Of a stretch of DNA of 54,450 nucleotides, positions 48,647 to 54,450 are shown piece by piece (within the stretch, counting starts at the first letter, position 1; the number at the start of each line of letters is the position of its first letter). Below the pieces are notes generated by a model that worked only from the letters and a program-made list of their open reading frames with translations, had not been told where the DNA came from and searched no databases. Source of the stretch: Streptomyces fildesensis (GTDB taxonomy: Bacteria > Actinomycetota > Actinomycetes > Streptomycetales > Streptomycetaceae); the NCBI RefSeq assembly GCF_016107395.1, contig NZ_JAAIKO010000050.1:1-54450 (forward strand), read 5' to 3'. A program made the position numbers and the translations under genes.

Positions 48647-49146
48647 GCTGCCCCCTGCCGGTGAGCGGACACCGTGCACTCCGCCCAGATGGCTACAGCC
48701 ACACCGTCGCCGACGATCTGACGCACTCCCCACCGGTCCGCGGTGATCTGCACGATGAGCAGTCCCCGGCCGTGGTCGTCTCCGTCCTCCGGTCGAGTTG
48801 CCTGGATCTCGCCCGGGTGGGACCGCTCGGCGGCGACGGTCAGCGTCACCACATCGTCCAGCAACCGGCAGATCACGCGGATGAGCGGCGTGTCGGTGTG
48901 GTCGACCGCGTTGGTCACCAGCTCGCTGACGATCAGTTCGCAGCCTCGGGCGTCGACCTCGTCGACCAGCCACTCGGCCAACGCCGCCCGGATGTGCTGG
49001 CGGGCCCGCCCCGGTGAGGTGGTCGCGCGCGGAAGGATCAGGCCGGCACATGCTGACGACGGGCGCCTCCGTCGGCGGGGCCGGGGTTGATCGTGCACGA
49101 CGGGCAGGGTGGTGCCGAGTTCGTGGGGTGCGGCGGGCGGCGTCAT
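48640..49146 (-). CDS. Anti-sigma-like ATPase (HATPase_c, RsbW type)
   Basis: The 168-residue protein has the N box ELIVSELVTNAVDHTD and G box DGDDHGRGLLIVQI of the GHKL fold, with a variable N-terminus rich in Arg and Pro. Stand-alone domains of this kind in streptomycetes act as anti-sigma factors or partners in small regulatory modules. It sits upstream of the graspetide genes in the same direction and may control them. Confidence 0.85.
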   Translation of the reverse strand: MTPPAAPHELGTTLPVVHDQPRPRRRRRPSSACAGLILPRATTSPGRARQHIRAALAEWLVDEVDARGCELIVSELVTNAVDHTDTPLIRVICRLLDDVVTLTVAAERSHPGEIQATRPEDGDDHGRGLLIVQITADRWGVRQIVGDGVAVAIWAECTVSAHRQGAAC

Positions 49147-49206
49147 GGGCCCGGCCTCCTCGGGTGCGGTGCCGTGCGCGGGCGTCTCGACCGCGCGTGT
49201 GCGGGG

Positions 49207-49905
49207 TCAGGGACGGGGCGGCGGCCGGAGCGCGACCATCACAGCGGCGGCCTGCGGCAGCGGGATCTCAGGGGCGGGCTCCTGGGCCCATTCGACGTGT
49301 CCGCCCGCGGCCGCGCCGGGTAGCGGGACGGGATGGGGCCATTCCTGGACGGTGACCCCGTGCACCTGCGGGAGCGGCTGCGGCTGCGGCGCGTTGCTGA
49401 TCAGGACCGTGGCCCGTTCCCCGATGACGCGGAACTCGCGCACGGTCGCCGTACGCAGGACGGGAGCGATGATGCCGACCCCGGCCAGCCGCTCGTTCAC
49501 TTCATCGCAGGTGAGGCCGTCAACCACTACTGAGGCGATGACCGCCGTCCCGCCGCCGCGTGCGATCACCCCGTACGCCGCCCGCTCGGCCCACAGGACG
49601 TCCAGGGCGTACGGGTTGGTGGTGGCCTCCTTCTCCCACCGGTGCGAGTCCTCGGGATGCAGGTCCTGGAGGGGGCACGGAAACGGGGGCAGAGACAGGC
49701 CGTCCGGCGCCTGGCCCCGGCGGCCATTACAGCTCGGCGTGACCTGCCATCCATACGAGGCGTACCGGCCCGCCCACGACCGGGCTTCCTCCGCCCGGTG
49801 GCGGAACTCGTCATTGCCGTGAGGCCGCTGAACCTGCATCAGACGGCGGCGGGGGTTTGATCGCAGGCCGGCTAAGTCCTGGGCTCCTCGGCTGATGGGC
49901 GACAT
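49207..49905 (-). CDS. Unknown protein, first gene of the graspetide-side operon
   Basis: The 232-residue protein has an N-terminal part WAGRYASYGWQVTPSCNGR that recalls the start of PrimPol-type or DUF domains. A middle with GVIARGGGTAVIASVVVDGL and GERATVLISNAP follows, then a Pro-rich tail. AAGGGAG precedes ATG 49905. It ends 60 bp before the ATPase gene. No secure family. Confidence 0.65.
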   Translation of the reverse strand: MSPISRGAQDLAGLRSNPRRRLMQVQRPHGNDEFRHRAEEARSWAGRYASYGWQVTPSCNGRRGQAPDGLSLPPFPCPLQDLHPEDSHRWEKEATTNPYALDVLWAERAAYGVIARGGGTAVIASVVVDGLTCDEVNERLAGVGIIAPVLRTATVREFRVIGERATVLISNAPQPQPLPQVHGVTVQEWPHPVPLPGAAAGGHVEWAQEPAPEIPLPQAAAVMVALRPPPRP

Positions 49906-50158
49906 GTCCGCACTCCCTTGATGGGTTCCGCGGGCCGTCGGCCGTTGATCATTGCGCGACCGGCTCGCTACATCCCGTGACGGGATTCCCTCCTAGAATG
50001 TGTCATGCAATCCCATGAGACAAGTGCATCACTAGATTTCACTCCTCAGAACTGGGCGGAAGGGCGATGTGACCATGGCTGACCGGGGTGTTGGGGATGA
50101 GGCAGACTTGCAACCGGCAAATCCATCACGACGACCGGTGCGGCGAAGGGGGCGGCAG

Positions 50159-51025
50159 ATGAGCGAAATGGGCGGTCCAACGGTCCGGCGCCGCCGCCTG
50201 GGTAGCGAACTGCGGCGGCTGCGCGAGGCGGCCAATCTGGATCAGGCGGCGGCAGCTCGGCACCTGGAGTGCTCCACCTCCAAAATCTCTCGCCTGGAAA
50301 AGGGCAAGGGCCTGGCCAAAGCGATTGAGCTGCGAAGCCTGCTCGATCTGTACAAGGTCACCGACGATGAAGCCCGGAATCAGCTGCTTCTGATCCACCG
50401 CCAGGCGGCGGAAACCGGCTGGTGGGAGCAGGCGGAGTACGAACAAGTCCTGCCGTCCGGACATGGCGTGTACGTGGGCCTGGAGTCCGACGCCCGCAGC
50501 GTGCAGACCTGGCAACTGGGCTTCGTCCCGGGCCTCCTCCAAACCGAGGATTACGCCCGTGCTGTGCTCTCCGACGCTCGCCGGCAGTCTGCTGACGTCG
50601 ATCGTCTGGTACACGTCCGTATGCAGCGCCAAGCACGCCTTGCCGACGGTCCTGATGCACTGGACGTCTGGGCGGTCATCGACGAAGGCGCGCTACTGCG
50701 CCCGGTCGGTGGCCCGGATGTGATGCGTGCGCAGGTACAGGCGCTGATCGCGGCGGCGGAGCGACCCAACATCACCATTCAGGTATGTCCGCTCGCCAAG
50801 GGCGCGCATCCTGGCCTCGCCGGATCGTTCTCGATCCTGGAATTCGGGCCGTCCGACCCGCGGGTCGGGTACGTGGACGGGCGAGGCGGGGCGCTGTTCG
50901 TCGAGCGGGATGAACCGGTTCGACAACTGATCCATGATTTCGACCGTATGAGAGCGGTCGCCCTCGATGAGTACGAATCCGCAGCGTTGCTGCGTGACCT
51001 CATCGCCGCAAAGGAGACACAGTGA
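50159..51025 (+). CDS. XRE-family regulator with DUF5753 domain
   Basis: The 288-residue protein has an N-terminal HTH (LGSELRRLREAANLDQAAAARHLECSTSKISRLEKG). A DUF5753 domain follows: SDARSVQTWQLGFVPGLLQTEDYARAVL, then VWAVIDEGALLRPVGG. This is the standard streptomycete regulator that pairs with a DUF397 protein. GGGGGCGG before ATG 50159 favours it over the in-frame ATG at 50069. Confidence 0.92.
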   Translation: MSEMGGPTVRRRRLGSELRRLREAANLDQAAAARHLECSTSKISRLEKGKGLAKAIELRSLLDLYKVTDDEARNQLLLIHRQAAETGWWEQAEYEQVLPSGHGVYVGLESDARSVQTWQLGFVPGLLQTEDYARAVLSDARRQSADVDRLVHVRMQRQARLADGPDALDVWAVIDEGALLRPVGGPDVMRAQVQALIAAAERPNITIQVCPLAKGAHPGLAGSFSILEFGPSDPRVGYVDGRGGALFVERDEPVRQLIHDFDRMRAVALDEYESAALLRDLIAAKETQ

Positions 51026-51249
51026 TGACCCCCCGAACCCCGCCCACCATTACAGACCCCGCGTCCCTGAACTGGTTCAAGTCCACCGCCAGCAGTGCCA
51101 ACGGCGAATGCATCGAGATCGCTCTAGCGCCTGGCGGCGTCGTGGGCGTCCGGGATTCCAAGGACACCGGCGGCCCGGCCCTCGCCTTCACGGCCGGCGA
51201 CTTCGCAAGCTTCATCGCCGCCGTGAAAGCCGGCCACCTCGACGCTTGA
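51022..51249 (+). CDS. DUF397 protein
   Basis: The 75-residue protein matches the DUF397 pattern: LNWFKSTASSANGECIEIALAPGG, then VRDSKDTGGPALAFTAGDFASFI. These small proteins act with the neighbouring XRE/DUF5753 regulator as an antitoxin/antagonist-like pair. GTG 51022 or ATG 51025 starts it; either way it overlaps the regulator stop. Confidence 0.92.
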   Translation: MMTPRTPPTITDPASLNWFKSTASSANGECIEIALAPGGVVGVRDSKDTGGPALAFTAGDFASFIAAVKAGHLDA

Positions 51250-51261
51250 GCCCAGAGAGCA

Positions 51262-51293
51262 GAAGGGGCCGACCCGGACGGGTCGGCCCCTTC
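51262..51293. terminator. Bidirectional hairpin terminator
   Basis: A perfect 14-bp stem (GAAGGGGCCGACCC and complement) with a GGAC loop lies between the DUF397 gene and the convergent coiled-coil gene. Confidence 0.8.
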
Positions 51294-51314
51294 GTCGGTA
51301 CTCAAGCTGGTACG

Positions 51315-52316
51315 TCACCGGCGCTTGCCGCGCCTCTTCGTGCCCCCCACGACCGACCGGCGGCCCGTGGTGGGCTTGGCCGGCACAGGAGCAGTCCGCT
51401 GGGGATGTGCCTCGGCACACGCCCGTGCGGCACACTCGGCCCGCTCCTCGGCTTCGGCCTGTGCCGTCTGTACCGCCTGGATCTGACCGTGTGCCACGGC
51501 GAGCGCCTTCCGGTCGTCCTGCGCCTGGAGCTCGCTTGCTGCGGCACGCTCGGCGGCGGTCTGCTCGCGCTGGTGTGCCTCGGCGCTCTCGCGCCTAGCG
51601 GTCTCCGCCTCGGCGTGCGCCGTACGGGCCGTGTGCTGTGCCTGCTCGGCGAGCTGCATCGCCGCCGACCGGGCGCCCTCGGCCGTGTGCCGGGTCTGGT
51701 CGCATCCGCTGTGTGCCGTCTCGATCCGGCGGTACGCCTCCCGCAGCTCGGCGAGCTGCTGCCGGACCGTTCCGGCCTCGCTCTGGGCGATGCGGGCCGT
51801 GTGCTGTGCCTGCTCGGCGAGCTGCATCGCCGCCGACCGGGCGCCCTCGGCGAGCCGCTGGGCCTCTTGTGCTGTGTGTGCCTCTTGCCGGGCGGCGTCC
51901 GTCTCCTGACGGGCTGCCACCGCCTCGGCGTGTGCCGCGTCGGCGGCGGCACACGCGCTGCGGGCCTCCTCTACGGCCTGTGCCACCTCGCGGTGTGCGT
52001 CCTCCGCCTGTCGCTGTGCCGCCTCGGTCCGGGCCCGGCAGTGTGCCGCCTCCTCCTGGGCTGTGGCCGCCTCGGCACGCGCCCGCTCGGCCTCGCCCCG
52101 GGCCTGGTCCGCCTCGGCGTGTGCCGCCTCGACGGCGGACCGCAGTTCCATCGCACGCCGTACCCGCTCCTCGGCGGCGGCCAACCGGTCGGCGAACTCG
52201 GCGGCACGTTCCGCCGGTGGCACAGGCGGCACAGTCCGCACTGGTGGCACGTCGGCGCTGTTCCGCGGTGCCGGTACTAACGCGGCCGGTGTGCTGATCC
52301 TCGTCCTGGTCGTCAT
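51315..52316 (-). CDS. Ala/Glu-rich coiled-coil protein
   Basis: The 333-residue protein is a continuous coiled coil from about 40 to 300, with a Pro-rich N-terminus and a basic C-terminus (TTGRRSVVGGTKRRGKRR) that could bind DNA. The segment EGARSAAMQLAEQAQHTAR occurs twice. In the DNA this is a perfect 59-bp direct repeat (51625-51683 and 51793-51851), in frame at a distance of 56 codons. No family recognised. Confidence 0.75.
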   Translation of the reverse strand: MTTRTRISTPAALVPAPRNSADVPPVRTVPPVPPAERAAEFADRLAAAEERVRRAMELRSAVEAAHAEADQARGEAERARAEAATAQEEAAHCRARTEAAQRQAEDAHREVAQAVEEARSACAAADAAHAEAVAARQETDAARQEAHTAQEAQRLAEGARSAAMQLAEQAQHTARIAQSEAGTVRQQLAELREAYRRIETAHSGCDQTRHTAEGARSAAMQLAEQAQHTARTAHAEAETARRESAEAHQREQTAAERAAASELQAQDDRKALAVAHGQIQAVQTAQAEAEERAECAARACAEAHPQRTAPVPAKPTTGRRSVVGGTKRRGKRR

Positions 52317-52342
52317 CGTGGTCCCTTCGATCTCCGGTCATC

Positions 52343-52398
52343 GGCACACCCGGTGTGCCAGGCGGGGCCGGGGGGCGGACCGCTGATCCGCCCCCCGG
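52343..52398. promoter_or_regulatory. GGCACACC palindrome and hairpin between the two leftward genes
   Basis: GGCACACC and GGTGTGCC flank a single C at 52343-52359. A perfect 12-bp hairpin CCGGGGGGCGGA with a 7-base loop follows at 52368-52398, probably a terminator or attenuator of the membrane-protein gene. The palindrome is a symmetrical form of the hexamer that is abundant in both flanking genes. Confidence 0.55.
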
Positions 52399-52407
52399 AT
52401 GTGCCGG

Positions 52408-53838
52408 TCACGCGGCGGCGGAGACCCGGCGTACAGACCTTGTGCCGCGCAGTTCGCCGATGGCTCGGCACGCGGACCCGCGATCGAGGGTGATGCCGGC
52501 CTGTGCCATCTCCGCCAACAGGTTCTCGGTGATGGCGTTGGTCGTCCGCTGATCCCCGGCCCGCACACGCACCACATACAGGGCTTCCAGGGCGGCCCGC
52601 TTGGTCGCGTAGCCCCTGAGGTCCAGGCCATGTGCCGTGTCCTCCGGAGCGAATGTGTGCCGCTCCTGGCCGGGCTGATCCGGCACACGCGCGGTCACCC
52701 GCGCACTCGGCACACCGTGTGCCGCCGCCGCCTTCCCGGACGCCTGCTCCGGGATGTCCTCGTATGCCTCGGCGTCGTCGACACACTCGGCCGCGCTGGC
52801 GTCGATTGTGCCGACGGCTACGGCGGCCGTGGTGTGTGCCGGTGTGCCGGGGGCGCCGGACGGTGCAGTGTGCGCGCCCGGACGGTGTGCCAGTACCGCC
52901 CGTTCGGTCTCGTCGGCCAGTGCCTCGATGTGCCGGATCTGCTCGCCCATGGCGTCCAGGCCGGCCGTCTGTGCCGCGTCGTCGGCCGTGTCCCACGGTG
53001 AGGAAAGGGTGAGCTCCCGCAGGCTGCGGGTGGATCGGCGCAGGGCCAGCCGCGCCGTGAACTCGCGGTGCCGGTCGGGGTCGTCGGCGATGCCGGCCCC
53101 GTCCATGGCGTTCGCCAGTCTCGCGCTGAGCCGCCGGGCGCCCCGCTTCTCCAGGTCGGCATCCGTGATGCGGTCGTACCGGTCCGCCAGGACCACCGCC
53201 CGGGACAGGGCCCGGTCCCTGGTGATCTCCTGGGCGGTCCGGTTGCGCTGCGACAGGCCCAGCAGCGACATCAGCCGCTCGCGCAGATCACGCGCGATCT
53301 GTGCCATCGGGGACTGGGACTCATCACCCGACCGGTGCCGCAGTTCGAGACCGAGTGCGGCGTGTGCCGACAGGGCGGCACCGAAGGAGCCGACGATGAT
53401 GCGGACGATCGTGCCGGTTCCCAGTCCCCCGCCCTCGTGCCAGGCCGGGACCGCCGACAGGCCCGCGAAGATCCAAACCGCGCTGCCGTACCAACCGGGT
53501 GATCCGGCCTTGCTCGCCAGACGCTCGCGGGCACCGAGTACGCACATCGCAATCAGGGACTCGAACGCCGCGCAGGACAGCAGCCGCTCGGCCGTCCCCT
53601 GCATATCGAGCCCGTCCAAGGTGAACCGATAGCTGGTGTTGAGGCTGACGGAGGTGCAGACCAGGAACGCGACTGCGGCCGCGATCGTACCGGCGGAGAA
53701 CTTGCGCTGCTCCGTCTTGTCCCGGCCCCTGAGGCTGAGGACGGCCAGAAGGGGAAGGACGACGGCGACCGCAGCCCCGGCAAGGCTGAGGACGGGGTAC
53801 TGCTGTACCCACGCGGCGGCGCTGGTCAGTGCACTCAT
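52408..53838 (-). CDS. Membrane protein with large cytoplasmic domain, spread-protein-like
   Basis: The 476-residue protein has four to five hydrophobic helices in the first 165 residues (VLSLAGAAVAVVLPLLAVLSL, AGTIAAAVAFLVCTSVSL, SCAAFESLIAMCVLGA and others). A soluble helical region follows, with a winged-helix-like end (TTNAITENLLAEMAQAGITL, then ACRAIGEL). It resembles the multi-helix DUF2637/Spd-type proteins of Streptomyces plasmids that affect spreading and partition. It is translationally coupled to a tiny upstream gene. Confidence 0.72.
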   Translation of the reverse strand: MSALTSAAAWVQQYPVLSLAGAAVAVVLPLLAVLSLRGRDKTEQRKFSAGTIAAAVAFLVCTSVSLNTSYRFTLDGLDMQGTAERLLSCAAFESLIAMCVLGARERLASKAGSPGWYGSAVWIFAGLSAVPAWHEGGGLGTGTIVRIIVGSFGAALSAHAALGLELRHRSGDESQSPMAQIARDLRERLMSLLGLSQRNRTAQEITRDRALSRAVVLADRYDRITDADLEKRGARRLSARLANAMDGAGIADDPDRHREFTARLALRRSTRSLRELTLSSPWDTADDAAQTAGLDAMGEQIRHIEALADETERAVLAHRPGAHTAPSGAPGTPAHTTAAVAVGTIDASAAECVDDAEAYEDIPEQASGKAAAAHGVPSARVTARVPDQPGQERHTFAPEDTAHGLDLRGYATKRAALEALYVVRVRAGDQRTTNAITENLLAEMAQAGITLDRGSACRAIGELRGTRSVRRVSAAA

Positions 53839-53915
53839 CGGGCGCCCCCGACGGACTTCCGGTCATTCTGGGCGGCTGTGGCTCGGGCGGCATTTCGGGC
53901 CGTACCGTAGTGCAT
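53835..53915 (-). CDS. 26-residue peptide gene coupled to the membrane protein
   Basis: The frame encodes MHYGTARNAARATAAQNDRK plus six residues. GAGGAGGGA at ideal spacing precedes ATG 53915, and the TGA overlaps the next ATG (ATGA). The strong ribosome site sits here rather than before the larger gene, so this short frame probably drives translation of the membrane protein. Confidence 0.6.
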   Translation of the reverse strand: MHYGTARNAARATAAQNDRKSVGGAR

Positions 53916-53983
53916 GGGGAGTGTCCCTCCTCGTAGTGAGTGGCGGCCCCGGGTTTGCTGTGGAGGCGTCCGGGGTCGCTCAC

Positions 53984-54012
53984 TTTGAACTTCAAGACTT
54001 CAAGAGTCTTGA
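53984..54012. promoter_or_regulatory. par-type sites at the parB end
   Basis: TTGAACTTCAA (53985-53995) and TCAAGA-G-TCTTGA (54000-54012) repeat the core of the palindromes upstream of parA. They overlap the 3' end of the parB-like gene, so the operon is flanked by related sites. Confidence 0.6.
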
Positions 54013-54450
54013 TCTCCGGGGATCTGAGAGTTCCGGATCCCAAGTTCCTTGAAGTACCGGGCTCGTACTTCTGTCTCGTGGTTGCCAGTGAGTGATCCCT
54101 CCGTGGCCACGAGCGCGTCAATCGCAATCCGGATGAGCGTGTTCGAGGTGATCCGCGGGCCGCCGATCCGAGTTCTGGCGTCCATCAGCTCCCGCGCGAT
54201 GCGGTCAAGAGCGCCCCACTGATCCGGCCGGATCTTCGCGTACTTGGGCCGTACGGTGTCCGCCAATTTCACGCGGCCGCGAGCTGGCTCGTCGGCTGCC
54301 GCCCTCTCGGCCGCTGCTTGGTCCGCGGCCGCCTTCTCCGCTGCCGCCCTCTCGGCCGCTGCTTGGTCCGCGGCCGCCTTGTCCGCTGCCGCCCTCTCGG
54401 CCGCTGCTTGGTCCGCGGCCGCCTTCTCCGCTGCCGCCCTCTCGGCCGCT
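54000..54450 (-). CDS. ParB-like partition protein, C-terminal part (continues from position 1)
   Basis: This is the remainder of the gene that starts at 162. After the Ala-rich 15-residue repeats the protein ends with a domain of about 95 residues. It starts RVKLADTVRPKYAKIRPDQW and includes LDRIARELMDART and ITSNTLIRIAIDALVATEG. The second half reads as a ribbon-helix-helix-like DNA-binding segment. A GTG at 54272 could start this domain alone, but the open frame through the repeats to ATG 162, coupled to parA, is better supported. Confidence 0.68.
   Translation of the reverse strand, partial: AAERAAAEKAAADQAAAERAAADKAAADQAAAERAAAEKAAADQAAAERAAADEPARGRVKLADTVRPKYAKIRPDQWGALDRIARELMDARTRIGGPRITSNTLIRIAIDALVATEGSLTGNHETEVRARYFKELGIRNSQIPGDQDS
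54295..54450. repeat. 45-bp tandem repeat array, right end
   Basis: About three and a half units of a 45-bp repeat lie at this end, with roughly one more at 1-55. Units are almost identical; one has GTCCGCT in place of CTCCGCT, changing Glu to Asp/Lys context in the peptide. The final 10 bases equal the first 10 of the window. Confidence 0.85.

Noticed and set aside
54295..54450. Regular repeats at the window edge as a CRISPR array
   Set aside because: Units are directly adjacent with no spacers, are 45 bp long and in frame, and encode an Ala-rich protein segment.
1..54450. Linear plasmid with terminal inverted repeats
   Set aside because: The ends are a direct 10-base overlap inside one gene, not inverted palindromic telomeres, and no terminal protein genes are seen.
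1..54450. tRNA or rRNA genes and an attachment site for chromosomal integration
   Set aside because: No cloverleaf or tRNA 3'-end duplication was noticed and there is no tyrosine integrase; the element looks like a free plasmid.

Overview
The window looks like one complete circular conjugative plasmid of about 54.4 kb from a high-GC actinobacterium, most likely Streptomyces or a close relative. The evidence is the very high G+C content, frequent GTG starts, ATGA/GTGA start-stop overlaps, and families typical of streptomycetes (XRE regulator plus DUF397 pair, DUF4913-like protein, SCO6880-like conjugation protein, graspetide genes). The last 10 bases repeat the first 10. When these are merged, a parB-like gene carrying 45-bp tandem repeats reads in frame across the junction, so the true circle is probably 54,440 bp, subject to how the repeats were assembled.

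Layout. (1) 54.0-1.1 kb: a parA/parB-like partition operon with palindromic TCTTGAA/TTCAAGA sites at both ends, including a perfect 49-bp palindrome. (2) 1.2-13.0 kb: the mating apparatus. A leftward set encodes a TPR-like protein, a lipoprotein, a transglycosylase/NlpC-P60 wall hydrolase and a duplicated HTH protein. A rightward operon encodes a DUF6668-like protein, small membrane proteins, TrbL/VirB6-like, SCO6880-like, VirB4-like, VirD4-like and DUF4913-like proteins. (3) 13.0-17.1 kb: a coiled-coil protein, relaxase, MobC and a probable oriT. (4) 17.2-24.8 kb: an HNH endonuclease, and a leftward operon with a zinc-finger coiled-coil protein, a DnaQ-like exonuclease and a zeta-type toxin with its likely antitoxin. 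(5) 24.9-28.4 kb: the replicon, with an archaeo-eukaryotic-type primase/Rep, an RHH repressor and a probable antisense RNA. (6) 28.4-38.1 kb: about a dozen small leftward genes of mostly unknown function, including a SprT-like metalloprotease and a double-domain ParB-like protein. Nine of them have a shared leader made of a GC hairpin with an invariant GGCACC apex, and six of the nine also have a near-identical promoter. (7) 38.5-45.4 kb: a PrimPol and zinc-protein operon, a RelE-like/DUF6247-like pair, a resolvase with a possible res site, a VapBC-like pair and small proteins. (8) 45.5-49.9 kb: a graspetide RiPP cluster (precursor, ATP-grasp ligase, isoaspartyl-type methyltransferase) with an anti-sigma-like ATPase. 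(9) 50.2-53.9 kb: an XRE/DUF397 pair, a coiled-coil protein and a membrane protein, in DNA unusually rich in the polar hexamer GGCACA.

The most notable signal is the set of promoter-hairpin cassettes in region 6. Apart from two rightward genes right next to oriT and one at 38.5 kb, the genes from 18.5 to 42 kb are transcribed toward the inferred oriT. This is the arrangement expected of a conjugative leading region expressed early in the recipient. The cassettes may therefore be a plasmid-specific early-expression system, working either as a structured RNA leader or as a single-strand promoter. This is an inference and has not been tested.
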